From Nitrospira sp. (GTDB lineage Bacteria > Nitrospirota > Nitrospiria > Nitrospirales > Nitrospiraceae), in NCBI GenBank assembly GCA_029194535.1, contig JARFXR010000003.1, positions 62,001-126,000 on the forward strand: a stretch of 64,000 nt of DNA, read 5' to 3'. A program made the position numbers and the translations under genes. Shown in pieces: positions 17,529-26,125 of this stretch. Each line of letters starts with the position of its first letter. Position 1 is the first letter of the stretch. The notes under the pieces are model-generated. The model did no database searches and was not told the DNA's origin. It worked only from the letters and a program-made list of their open reading frames with translations.

Positions 17529-18566
17529 ATGCCTGTCGCCGGCTGGCCTCTCTTGGGGTTTCTCCTGTCGGCCGGACTTTCCGGATGGGAGCCGATTCAG
17601 TCCCCGCCCATTCAGCTTGTGTCCTCCGCCGGCCAGTTGACGGGGGACGAGCTGCTCCGAATTGGAGAAATCCACGACCACCAGCACCACTTCCGAGAAA
17701 CGCTGACCTATTACCAGCTGGCCTTGACGCAATTCCGGAAGGCCAAGCAGCCGCGCGGCGTCGCAGCCGCTCTGGTCAAAATCGCCCTGGTCCATGAGCG
17801 GCAAGGCAAGATGCAGGAGGCCTATATCGAGCTTCAGGAAGCCGTCTCGATCTATGCGCGATCGGTCGATCGGCTTGCCCATGCGAGGGCCTTGTTGGCC
17901 ATGGGGCGGATCGCCGCCGGTCTCGGACAGATCGACGTCGCGCGCGACTCGTTACGACAAGCGACCACGCTCTTCGACCGCGCGAAGGACCGTCGGGGCA
18001 TACAGGAGGCGGGGATTCAACTGGGGCTGCTGGAGGTCGCCGACGGCTCGGCCGAACCGGGCATGACGCTGCTACAGCAAGCATTGGAAAATGCCCGTGC
18101 GAGCCAGGATCCGGCCCAGCAACTTGCGGCGACCGTGGCGCTGGGCGACGCCCAGTGGCTTCTCGATCGGGAATCGGAAGCCCGGGCTTATTACGAAACG
18201 AGCCTCCGGTTGGCCCAGGCGGAACGCAATATGGCGATCGAGGCCTCCCTTCGCCTGCGGCTTGCCTATTTGGATAGTGCCGGAGGCCGGGTGAAGGAGG
18301 CCCTTGAGTCGAGCAAGCAGGCGATCTTACTTTCCCAGACTCTCCGCGATCCGCTCACGGAGGCAAAAGCTCTGTCGCTCCTGGCCGATCTCTACCGCCA
18401 AACGGAGGAAGCGGCAGAAGCGGAGGCCGCCGAGCAGCGCGCCATCTCGATCTATCGCCATCGTCAGATCGTCGTACACGGCATGGCAAGCGCGACTCGC
18501 CGCACGGAAGGAGTCGGTCATGCCGACGCTCAGGCGTCCGGTGGCTCACCGGATGCTTCCCGCTGA
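17529..18566 (+). CDS. exported tetratricopeptide-repeat protein
   Basis: 345 residues. A short hydrophobic N-terminus (about 5-19) suggests a signal peptide. Residues about 38-300 are made of six or more TPR-like units of 36-40 residues, with conserved Leu/Ala/Tyr positions (for example ALVKIALVHERQGKMQEAY and ALLAMGRIAAGLGQIDVA). TPR arrays bind partner proteins. It follows the transglycosylase gene by 31 bp and may be its partner in cell-wall work. Its last 37 bp overlap the convergent MFS gene. Confidence 0.8.
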   Translation: MPVAGWPLLGFLLSAGLSGWEPIQSPPIQLVSSAGQLTGDELLRIGEIHDHQHHFRETLTYYQLALTQFRKAKQPRGVAAALVKIALVHERQGKMQEAYIELQEAVSIYARSVDRLAHARALLAMGRIAAGLGQIDVARDSLRQATTLFDRAKDRRGIQEAGIQLGLLEVADGSAEPGMTLLQQALENARASQDPAQQLAATVALGDAQWLLDRESEARAYYETSLRLAQAERNMAIEASLRLRLAYLDSAGGRVKEALESSKQAILLSQTLRDPLTEAKALSLLADLYRQTEEAAEAEAAEQRAISIYRHRQIVVHGMASATRRTEGVGHADAQASGGSPDASR

Positions 18567-19783
18567 TTCGTCGCCGCCCAGGCAATCGTCATGGCAAGCA
18601 GCAGCAGGCATGAGGCAAGGAGGAACGGGGCTCCCGGAAGATGCCACTTCGCCGCCGGGCTGATGAAGTACGCGAACGTTTGCGTGAACAAGCCGGGTCC
18701 GACCAAACCGGCAATGCCGATCAAGCTCGCGATGGCCCCTTGCAACCGCCCCTGCTCCATGTGACCGACTCTCCTCGTCATCAAGGATTGGATAGCCGGG
18801 CCGGCCAACCCCCAGAAGGCCATGATCGGGATGCCGAGACAATACACCCAGCCGCGCGGCGCCAGGGCATAGATGGAAAATCCCAGCGCGCCGCAGACTA
18901 ATCCGGCTCGTACGGCCCGCGGCTCCCCATATGCCCGGGTGACCGGGCCCACGAGAACGCCTTGGACGACCATGGCGGAGGCGCCCACAGCGGCGAGGGT
19001 GAGTCCGACCGCGGTGCTGTCCCATCCGAACTTGTACCCCAAGTACAATACCGTGACGCTCGGCAGGACCACATGTGCGAGATTCATGAGAAAATTCGCC
19101 AAGGCGAGTCCAAAGAGTTCCCGGTGGGATCGGAGCAACGCCAGGGCGCCGATCGGATTCGCCCGCTTCCATGCAAAGGCGCGGCGCTGCTCCGGGTGAA
19201 GCGATTCCGGCAGGACGAAATATCCGTAGCAGGCGTTGACCGCGCTGGTCCCCGCCGCTCCCCAGAACGGCACCCGCGGATCGACAGCGCCGAGCAGTCC
19301 GCCGACCGCGGGGCCCAGCACGAACCCCAGACCGAACGCCACTCCCATCTGACCGAAGGCGGCCGCCCGCTGCCCGACCGCCGTGACGTCTGCGATGTAG
19401 GCCCCCGCGGTGCTGAAGCTGGACGACGCCATGCCCGACAGTACCCGGCCGAGGAACAGCCAGGTGATATCGGGAGCAAGGGCCATGAGGATGTAGTCCA
19501 TACCCAGTCCGACGTTCGACAGCAGCACCACTGGACGCCGCCCGAATCGGTCGGAGAGGGCTCCTTGAATCGGCGAGCAGACGAACTGCATGAGCGCCCA
19601 GGTCGTGCCCATCAAGCCATAGACTTCCGCCGCCCGAGCCGTGTCGCCGGATGTGAATCGCTCCACCAGCACGGGCAGGACGGGAATGACGATGCCGAAT
19701 GAGAGGACGTCCAACAGGACGGTGACGAGGATGAAGACCACTGCGGCTGGTCTGGGTCCTATCGGCATGGATGAGGGCGTCAT
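18530..19783 (-). CDS. MFS transporter, TetA/multidrug-efflux type
   Basis: 417 residues, twelve predicted helices. Between helices 2 and 3 lies GALSDRFGRRPV, the MFS loop signature, and the fifth helix has the antiporter-type GFVLGPAVGGLLG. These are hallmarks of drug:H+ antiporters related to TetA. The substrate cannot be predicted. The gene starts 38 bp after the MoaD-like gene on the same strand and is probably the last cistron of the operon starting at 23263. Its 3' end overlaps the TPR gene on the other strand. Confidence 0.9.
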   Translation of the reverse strand: MTPSSMPIGPRPAAVVFILVTVLLDVLSFGIVIPVLPVLVERFTSGDTARAAEVYGLMGTTWALMQFVCSPIQGALSDRFGRRPVVLLSNVGLGMDYILMALAPDITWLFLGRVLSGMASSSFSTAGAYIADVTAVGQRAAAFGQMGVAFGLGFVLGPAVGGLLGAVDPRVPFWGAAGTSAVNACYGYFVLPESLHPEQRRAFAWKRANPIGALALLRSHRELFGLALANFLMNLAHVVLPSVTVLYLGYKFGWDSTAVGLTLAAVGASAMVVQGVLVGPVTRAYGEPRAVRAGLVCGALGFSIYALAPRGWVYCLGIPIMAFWGLAGPAIQSLMTRRVGHMEQGRLQGAIASLIGIAGLVGPGLFTQTFAYFISPAAKWHLPGAPFLLASCLLLLAMTIAWAATNQREASGEPPDA

Positions 19784-19821
19784 GAACGCGGTCCGGCATC
19801 GAGAGGAGCGGCCGTACCGGA

Positions 19822-20100
19822 TCAGGTTGGGATATCTCGCGTGCCGTCGTACGACGCTCTGGATTGATAGGACAGTTTCACGACATCGCCGTCTCTAACC
19901 GCGCTTTCTTCCGTGCTCACCTTCTTGTTGACGGTGATCAACACCTCCCGGTTGGCCATGAACTGGGCCAGGGCGCCGAGCGTGCCCTGGTTGACCTCGA
20001 CGAGTTTCCTCACCGTGGTGGGGCCTGGACATTCGACTTCGATTTCATGCTCGCCGACGGCATCACGCAGCGTCAGCCCGAATACCAATACTTTCACCAT
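19822..20100 (-). CDS. MoaD/ThiS-like ubiquitin-fold protein without terminal Gly-Gly
   Basis: 92 residues. The beta-grasp pattern is clear: VKVLVFGLTLRDAVG, an acidic strand EIEVECPGPTTVRKLVE, then REVLITVNKKVSTEESAVRDGDVVKLSYQ, which matches MoaD/ThiS sulfur carriers in length and in the DGDVV signature. True carriers end in Gly-Gly; here the chain runs on for about a dozen polar residues and ends DGTRDIPT, with no Gly-Gly. Either it is processed or it works without thiocarboxylation, for instance as a regulatory or scaffold protein. It lies between the dihaem cytochrome and the MFS gene; no moaE or thiG is nearby. Confidence 0.75.
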   Translation of the reverse strand: MVKVLVFGLTLRDAVGEHEIEVECPGPTTVRKLVEVNQGTLGALAQFMANREVLITVNKKVSTEESAVRDGDVVKLSYQSRASYDGTRDIPT

Positions 20101-20195
20101 GTCGTTCGACCTCGTCTCGGCTCCATAGCCGCACTCTCGTTTCGCCTCGCGACCCGGCCATCAGGACCCGGCACTTCGCCCGCGGGGCCGCCGCA

Positions 20196-20435
20196 TCAGG
20201 CTCCGCGCGCATGACAACGCAGGCAGTCCTGTCGCTTGGGATGGCGGGCCGGAACCGGCCTGGCGCCGTCTGCCCGGTGACACCCCACACAATTCTTCTC
20301 GACCGTGACGGCTTGGTGTTCGGTATTCTCGGGAATTCGAGGGTTGCGGTCCCTCGGCGCCGGCAGCAGCGACACACCGGCGACAACCGCCAGAGCCGCA
20401 GCCGCGAAGATCCAATCCACCTTGCGCAGCCTCAT
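20196..20435 (-). CDS. membrane-anchored dihaem mini-cytochrome c
   Basis: 79 residues: a single N-terminal helix (about 9-27) and two haem sites, CVGCH at about 49-53 and CLRCH at about 71-75. Histidines between the sites (for example RHPKRQ) could act as distal ligands. The small size and the one-helix anchor fit an electron shuttle bound to the periplasmic side of the membrane. Its start overlaps the stop of the FAD/Fe-S oxidoreductase gene by 4 bp (ATGA), so the two are translationally coupled and likely form an electron-transfer pair. Confidence 0.85.
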   Translation of the reverse strand: MRLRKVDWIFAAAALAVVAGVSLLPAPRDRNPRIPENTEHQAVTVEKNCVGCHRADGARPVPARHPKRQDCLRCHARGA

Positions 20436-23263
20436 GCCCCGCTCTCCTGCGGCGAACGATCGGCGGCTTCATAGGCGTCCTGGAGCACCTGGGCCACGTG
20501 CTTGACCTCTGCCGCCCCGCGCAACCCGGTCCGCAGCTGAATCATGCAGGCTGGGCAGCTCGTCGCCACCAGCTCCACCCCGCTCTGCTCAACGGCGCGC
20601 TGCTTTCGCTCCACGATGCGCTGGGACGTTTCGAAGTCCTTCACCAGATACGTCCCGGCTCCGCCGGCGCACCGGTCGGCGTCGGGCATCTCGACGTAGT
20701 CGACGCCGGGCAGCGCCGCCAGCAGGGCACGAGGCTCTTTCGTCACGCCCGCCGCGCGCAAATGACAGGACGAGTGATACCCCACCCGTCGTCTGCCCGG
20801 GCTTGTCGGCGCAGCCTTCGGCTTGACCGGGGACTGTGCCACGAACTCCGAGATGTGCCGCACACGACGAGCCAAAGCCTCAGCCGCCGCTTGTTCCGCT
20901 TCGCCGGCGAACCATGTGGGGTAGTCCTTAAGCATCAACGTGCAGGACGCGCAGCCGGTCACGACCGTGTCGTACCCAGCCAAGGCACGCAGATTCACCC
21001 GCGCGCCTTCCTTGGCGAGATCGCGATGGCCGTAGGTCTCGATCGGGGTCCCCGAACAGCGCTGAGGCGGCAGGTCCGGGTTGACGCCGTGCCGCCGCAG
21101 CACGGCGATGACGGCATCCCCGACTCCATCATCGAAATAATTGGCGGCGCAGCCATGAAAGTAGGCAACGGTGGACCGGGTCCCCCCCGGCTTCGGAATA
21201 AGATCCGCATGGCGTTCGCGCAACTGCCGAGTGGCGAGCTTAGGCAGCGCCACGTCGGCCGAGAGTCTGGCCTTGTCGGCCAGCCGGCGCATGATCGGCC
21301 TGGTCGCGGCGTCCAGAATTCTCCGGACGATCGGCCGGTCCCACAGCGGCTGCAGCCTGGCCAGGATTCGCAGATACCGGGCAAACTTCTCCGGTCGGGC
21401 GTGCAACGCGAAGATGCGTCCAGCCGGCTTGTTCGGACGTTCGGCGCGCCGGTCGAGGATCAATTGCGAGACGTCCACCCCGGCCGGACAGGCGGTGCGG
21501 CAGGACTTGCAGTTGAGACAGGCCTCGACCACCCGCTTCGAGTCGTCGTAGGAATAATTTTTGTCCGTCAGGATCTCGAACCAGCCCCGCGAGCTCATGT
21601 CCTCGGAGCGGAACACATCGTACACCGGACAGACGGCGTTGCACTTGGCGCAGGTGGCGCAGGGCTTCGACAGTCTGGTGTAGTCGATGTGGTCGGTAAA
21701 GGGGCGATCGCTGATCTTGACGCCGGGATTGAGCGTTCCGGCCGGATCGAAGCTCCGTTTCACCCGCACGAAGAGATCGTAGAGTTCCGGCCCGAACATC
21801 GCGCGGACGAACTCGGCCCTCACCCGTCCGTCGCCATGCTCGCCGCAAATCGAGCCGTTGAACCGGTCGAGGACGGTCTGATGGATCTCATGATAGCCCC
21901 GCACCATCTTCTCGAAATCTCCCTCGTCGTTCACGTCCAGGAGGGGAACGATATGGGCGTTGCCGTTGCCGATGTGGCCGAAGATCGCCACCGGAACGCG
22001 CTGGCCGTGAAAGAACTCCTCAAGGTAGCGGATCAACTCGCTGATACGGTCCGCGCGCACCACGACATCGTCCACGAAATTGATCGGCTTCTTGTGCGGG
22101 TCAAACCGATAGAGCGTCGGATAGAGAGCCTTGCGCGCCTTCCACAGCTCGTCCCGGCGCTCTTGATCATAGGCGATGGCGATGGCGGAGGCCAGGGGAT
22201 ACCCGCGGCACACCGTCGCCATGCGCTCCGCGCCATCGCGCAGGTCGGCCGCACCATCCTGCGCATCGAATTCGGCCAACAACGTCGCAGCTGCATCGGC
22301 GGGAATGCCGTGTTTTGAGCGCCCGATCAAATCGAGTGTGTTGGCATCCATGACTTCCAACGCGCTGGGCGCGAGTTCAAGCAGCTTCGGCACCGCCTCC
22401 CCCACGTCCTCCAATCGTTTGAAATGGATCAGGGCCGTGAGGGTTGCGCGCGGCTTGTCGACCAGATCGATCGTGGCTTCGCTGAAGACGCCCAACGTCC
22501 CTTCGCTCCCGACGAAAAGCTTCGGCAGATCGCACCGCCCGCGGGCCAGCCCGTCGGCAACTCCGAAGAGGTTATAGCCGCAACTGTTCTTGCTGACGGC
22601 CGGACGCGCACGTACCAGCAGGTCGGCATGGCTCCGGATCAACGACCAGGTGTCGCCGACCGGGCGATGCGCGGCCAGCAGTCCGGACAGGGTCGGATCG
22701 TCGATCGCATAGTCGCGCGCATCGAGCCAGTCTCCGGATTGGAGACAGACGCGCAGCGCCCGTACATTGTCCTTGACCGACCCGTACCGGAGAGTATGAG
22801 GACCGGCCGAATTATTCGCGAGCATCCCGCCGAGCTTGCACATGTCTCCGCTCGATGGATCGGGGCCGAAGAGCAGTCCCTGACGGGCGAGTTGCTTGTT
22901 GAGTTCCGCCAGGACAATTCCCGGCTGCACCCTGGCCCAGCGCTCCTCGCGATTGATCTCGAGAATGCGGTGCATGCGCGAGACGTCGAGAATGATCCCC
23001 GACCCGATGGCGGAACCGGTGAGATTGGTCCCGGCCGCCCTCGCGGTCACCGGAATGCCCCGCGGTACGGCATAGCGAATGACGGACTGGATATGGGATT
23101 CGGTTTCCACCAGCGCAACGGCCTGTGGTATCATCCGGTACATGCTGGCATCCACGGCGTACGCCGTCTTGGTGGCTGCGTCGTCTTTGACGGCGGACGA
23201 TCCCAAAAGACGACGCAGATCATCGGCGACGGCTCGGGATTTTTCGGGCAGGATCAACGGCAT
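20432..23263 (-). CDS. FAD-linked oxidase fused to Fe-S/CCG subunit (D-2-hydroxyacid dehydrogenase type)
   Basis: 943 residues from ATG 23263; an open extension upstream reads through a hexanucleotide repeat and looks non-coding. The N-terminal half is a GlcD/Dld-like FAD domain: PVTARAAGTNLTGSAIG (about 71-87), GPDPSSGDMCKLGGMLAN (about 133-150) and VGSEGTLGVFSE (251-262), then the FAD-oxidase C-terminal domain with HIGNGNAH (430-437) and CGEHGDGR (473-480). The C-terminal half is GlcF-like: Cys535/538/541/545 and Cys582/585/588/592 for two [4Fe-4S] clusters, then two CCG domains. The layout equals that of E. coli YdiJ and similar lactate/2-hydroxyglutarate dehydrogenases. Coupling to the dihaem cytochrome suggests electrons pass to the periplasmic chain. 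Confidence 0.9.
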   Translation of the reverse strand: MPLILPEKSRAVADDLRRLLGSSAVKDDAATKTAYAVDASMYRMIPQAVALVETESHIQSVIRYAVPRGIPVTARAAGTNLTGSAIGSGIILDVSRMHRILEINREERWARVQPGIVLAELNKQLARQGLLFGPDPSSGDMCKLGGMLANNSAGPHTLRYGSVKDNVRALRVCLQSGDWLDARDYAIDDPTLSGLLAAHRPVGDTWSLIRSHADLLVRARPAVSKNSCGYNLFGVADGLARGRCDLPKLFVGSEGTLGVFSEATIDLVDKPRATLTALIHFKRLEDVGEAVPKLLELAPSALEVMDANTLDLIGRSKHGIPADAAATLLAEFDAQDGAADLRDGAERMATVCRGYPLASAIAIAYDQERRDELWKARKALYPTLYRFDPHKKPINFVDDVVVRADRISELIRYLEEFFHGQRVPVAIFGHIGNGNAHIVPLLDVNDEGDFEKMVRGYHEIHQTVLDRFNGSICGEHGDGRVRAEFVRAMFGPELYDLFVRVKRSFDPAGTLNPGVKISDRPFTDHIDYTRLSKPCATCAKCNAVCPVYDVFRSEDMSSRGWFEILTDKNYSYDDSKRVVEACLNCKSCRTACPAGVDVSQLILDRRAERPNKPAGRIFALHARPEKFARYLRILARLQPLWDRPIVRRILDAATRPIMRRLADKARLSADVALPKLATRQLRERHADLIPKPGGTRSTVAYFHGCAANYFDDGVGDAVIAVLRRHGVNPDLPPQRCSGTPIETYGHRDLAKEGARVNLRALAGYDTVVTGCASCTLMLKDYPTWFAGEAEQAAAEALARRVRHISEFVAQSPVKPKAAPTSPGRRRVGYHSSCHLRAAGVTKEPRALLAALPGVDYVEMPDADRCAGGAGTYLVKDFETSQRIVERKQRAVEQSGVELVATSCPACMIQLRTGLRGAAEVKHVAQVLQDAYEAADRSPQESGA

Positions 23264-23312
23264 GACCGCGCATTGTAACAGGATGTCGAAAATGACCGCC
23301 AGCAATTCAAGA

Positions 23313-23336
23313 AGGTTCAGGTTGAGGTTGAGGTTC
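23313..23336. repeat. four tandem hexamers AGGTT(C/G)
   Basis: Four consecutive copies of AGGTTC or AGGTTG lie between the divergently transcribed FAD/Fe-S gene and gspC, in the short promoter region of both. Such repeats are slippage-prone. Confidence 0.7.
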
Positions 23337-23365
23337 AGGCGCACATTCGGAGTGAGTTCATAACA

Positions 23366-24238
23366 ATGACGGTGCGCCGGACTGTGATCGGAGTCTATAT
23401 GATGGTGGCGGCCTTCCTGGTCGCTCACACCGTCAATGCGGTGGTAGCCGAGGCGCTGCTTGTGCCGGCCGGTGTGGCGATCCCTCGAACCGCCGACGCC
23501 GTCGACCCATCGACGAATCAGTCGGGCGCGTCCCTGGCGAACCACGTACGAACCAGCGGGCTGTTCCCGTTGCCGCCGGACCCGGTCAGCACTGCACCGG
23601 ATGGGACGCCGGGCGGCGGCGCAAGGGTGGTCCAGCAGCCGCTCAACTTGGCGTCGAAGATGAAGCTGCTGGGCGTCGTGATCGGTGATCAGGGCGGCAT
23701 TTCGGCCATTGTCGAGATGATCGCCAGCAGGCAACAACTGTTTTTCCGTTTGCATGATCAGGTACCGAATATCGGGGAAGTAGCGGAAATTCGTCGCGAC
23801 GGGATGTTGATCCGTGAAGGCGAGCAGCAGGAATTCCTTGGGCTCAGCATCGGCGAGGACCAGCCGCCGATGATGCCCAAGCCGCAGGCGGCATCGACAC
23901 CGGCAGTCCCGGGCGCCCCCATTAAGCAGACACTCGACCGGCGAGAGGTCGACCAGGCGATCGGCGATCTACCGAAATTGCTGTCGCAGGCCCGGGCGGT
24001 CCCCGTGATGGCCAACGGCGCCATGAGCGGATTCCGCATGGACTATATTGCACCGTCGAGCTTTTATGAGAAAATCGGCCTGCGCCACGGGGACGTGCTG
24101 AAGCAGGTCAACGGGGTGGAGATTCGAGATCCCTCCACCATGCTCACGCTCTTTCAGCAGCTGCGCAACGAGCGCACGGTCAAGCTGGACGTCCTGCGTA
24201 ACAATCAGCGCGCGACGTTGCTGTACGACATCCGCTGA
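23366..24238 (+). CDS. gspC: type II secretion system protein GspC
   Basis: 290 residues. One transmembrane helix (about 8-29) and a periplasmic remainder. The central part (KMKLLGVVIGDQGGISAIVEM, about 96-116, to 165) is the homology region that normally binds the secretin, and the C-terminus (from about 220) is a PDZ domain with GFRMDYIAPSSFYEKIGLRHGDVL. This is the classic GspC layout linking the inner-membrane platform to the outer-membrane secretin. It is first in the operon. gspD normally follows but is missing here; gspE starts 156 bp later. Confidence 0.9.
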   Translation: MTVRRTVIGVYMMVAAFLVAHTVNAVVAEALLVPAGVAIPRTADAVDPSTNQSGASLANHVRTSGLFPLPPDPVSTAPDGTPGGGARVVQQPLNLASKMKLLGVVIGDQGGISAIVEMIASRQQLFFRLHDQVPNIGEVAEIRRDGMLIREGEQQEFLGLSIGEDQPPMMPKPQAASTPAVPGAPIKQTLDRREVDQAIGDLPKLLSQARAVPVMANGAMSGFRMDYIAPSSFYEKIGLRHGDVLKQVNGVEIRDPSTMLTLFQQLRNERTVKLDVLRNNQRATLLYDIR

Positions 24239-24394
24239 CAGGACGGCGGTGACCCGCCCGTCCGACCTACCCGGCGCGCTGGGATGCCCCCTTGCATCGG
24301 CTCAGAAGTGTGTTCGATGGGCTTCGTTACTCGTGTTCACTGCTCATGTGCCCATGCGTCGATCTGTCGATCCAGCGCACAGTGTTGAGGAATT

Positions 24395-26125
24395 GTGACC
24401 TCTTCTGAATCAAACGGCCCTCCGCTGTTGGGGAGCATCCTGGAAGGCAAGTTCGGCGTCCCGGAGGCGAAGCTTCTGGAGGCGCTGAACCTGCAGCAAA
24501 CCAAGGGCGGCCGGCTCGGGGAACTGCTGATCCGCCTCCGCGCCATCGAGGAGGACCAGCTGCTCCAGGCGCTTGCGCTGCAATTCGGGCTGCCGTGGCT
24601 GCCCCATCTCGACACCGCTCAGATCGAGCACGACTGGATCAAGAAAGTCCCGATCCACTTTGCGCGGCGATACCGCGTGCTTCCGATCAAGGCCGAAGAG
24701 GGAGCCATTCTGGTCGCGACCATAGACCCGCTGGAAACCGCCGCCCTCGACGATCTGCGTCTCCTGCTGGGTCGGCCGGTCAAGCCGGTGCTGACGACCG
24801 CCATCGCCCTCATGGGATGTCTCAACCGAGTCTATGACGAAATCGCCAGTCCGACCGGCGCCGAGCAGGTCATGGAAGACATCGCAGCCAGCGAGAATCT
24901 GGATCAGCTGGCCCATGCAATCGACGAGCCGAAGGACCTCCTGGACGCCACCGACGAGGCACCGATCATTCGCCTCGTCAATTCCGTGTTGTTTCAGGCG
25001 GCGAGGCAGAGAGCCAGCGACATCCACTTCGAATCCTTCGAGCGCGGCCTGGTCGTCCGCTACCGGATCGACGGCGTGCTGTATCCCGTTCTGACGCCTC
25101 CGAAACATCTGCAGTCGAGCATCATCGCGCGGCTGAAGATCATGGCCGGACTGAACATCGCTGAAAAGCGCCTGCCGCAGGACGGACGCTTCGCCATCCG
25201 CACGGCCGGCAAAGATATCGATCTGCGCGTGTCGGTGCTCCCGACCTCGCACGGCGAGCGGGTCGTGCTGCGGTTGCTGGAAAAGGAGAATCGCCTTCTG
25301 AATCTCTCCGAAATGGGGTTCGCCCAGGATCGGCTCCGCACCATTCAACAACTCATTCAACTGACGCACGGCATCATCCTCGTCACGGGACCGACCGGCA
25401 GCGGCAAGACGACCACCCTGTATGCCGCCTTGAGCGAAATCAACGCGCCTGACAAGAACATCATCACGGTCGAAGATCCGGTGGAGTATCAGTTGGTCGG
25501 CATCGGACAGATGCAGGTCAATCCCAAGATCAATCTGACGTTCGCCGCCGGACTCCGGTCCATTTTGCGTCAGGATCCCGACGTCATCATGATCGGAGAA
25601 ATCCGGGATCGTGAGACGGCCGAGATTGCGATCCATGCGTCGTTGACGGGCCATCTCGTGTTCTCCACGCTGCATACCAACGACGCGGCCAGCGCCGCGA
25701 CGCGTCTGATCGACATGGGGATCGAGCCGTTTCTGGTCGCCTCATCGGTGGTGGCCGTGCTCGCCCAGCGGCTGATCCGCAAGATCTGCCCGGACTGCAA
25801 GAAGTCGTATGAACCCGACGACGAGGAGTTGATCCGCCTCGGCGTGGTCCCGGGCAAGAAGCGACCGACGTTCTTCCGAGGCGCCGGGTGTCCCGCCTGC
25901 TCCCAGACCGGCTACCGCGGACGAACCGGCATCCATGAACTGCTCGTGATGGACGACGACGTGCGACGCCTCATCGGCAGCAAGGCGGACGCAGCGGCGA
26001 TCCGACAAGCCGCTCTCGCCAAAGGCATGATCCTGCTCAAGGACGAAGCCGGGGACCGGATCTTTCAAGGCATTACGACCACCGAAGAAGTGTTGCGCAT
26101 GACCCAGCAGGAAGTGGAAGTGTAA
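24395..26125 (+). CDS. gspE: type II secretion ATPase GspE
   Basis: 576 residues from GTG 24395. The N-terminal MshEN-like domain (about 1-150) docks on GspL. The ATPase core shows the Walker A GPTGSGKT at 332-339, the Asp box near 360, Walker B DPDVIMIGEIRD about 395-405, and the His box STLHTND. A zinc-binding tetracysteine is present: Cys465, Cys468, Cys499 and Cys502. This enzyme drives pseudopilus assembly on the cytosolic side. The stop codon overlaps the gspF start by one base. Confidence 0.95.
   Translation: MTSSESNGPPLLGSILEGKFGVPEAKLLEALNLQQTKGGRLGELLIRLRAIEEDQLLQALALQFGLPWLPHLDTAQIEHDWIKKVPIHFARRYRVLPIKAEEGAILVATIDPLETAALDDLRLLLGRPVKPVLTTAIALMGCLNRVYDEIASPTGAEQVMEDIAASENLDQLAHAIDEPKDLLDATDEAPIIRLVNSVLFQAARQRASDIHFESFERGLVVRYRIDGVLYPVLTPPKHLQSSIIARLKIMAGLNIAEKRLPQDGRFAIRTAGKDIDLRVSVLPTSHGERVVLRLLEKENRLLNLSEMGFAQDRLRTIQQLIQLTHGIILVTGPTGSGKTTTLYAALSEINAPDKNIITVEDPVEYQLVGIGQMQVNPKINLTFAAGLRSILRQDPDVIMIGEIRDRETAEIAIHASLTGHLVFSTLHTNDAASAATRLIDMGIEPFLVASSVVAVLAQRLIRKICPDCKKSYEPDDEELIRLGVVPGKKRPTFFRGAGCPACSQTGYRGRTGIHELLVMDDDVRRLIGSKADAAAIRQAALAKGMILLKDEAGDRIFQGITTTEEVLRMTQQEVEV

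Noticed and set aside
18546-19799. Second long minus-strand frame opposite part of the TPR gene and inside the MFS gene
   Set aside because: It lies in another frame of the MFS gene, is Arg/Gly/Pro-rich and lacks hydrophobic helices. The MFS frame is clearly real.
20498-22318. 606-codon plus-strand frame opposite the FAD/Fe-S gene
   Set aside because: Cofactor motifs on the minus strand account for the whole region. The plus frame is low-complexity and without motifs.
23313-23336. Hexamer array as a CRISPR or coding repeat
   Set aside because: Units of 6 bp without spacers are a simple tandem repeat. No CRISPR-type repeat-spacer pattern occurs anywhere in the window.
24241-24263. Hairpin after gspC as a true terminator
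   Set aside because: The stem has a bulge, there is no T-tract, and the downstream gsp genes need to be transcribed. At most an attenuator; not supported enough to list.
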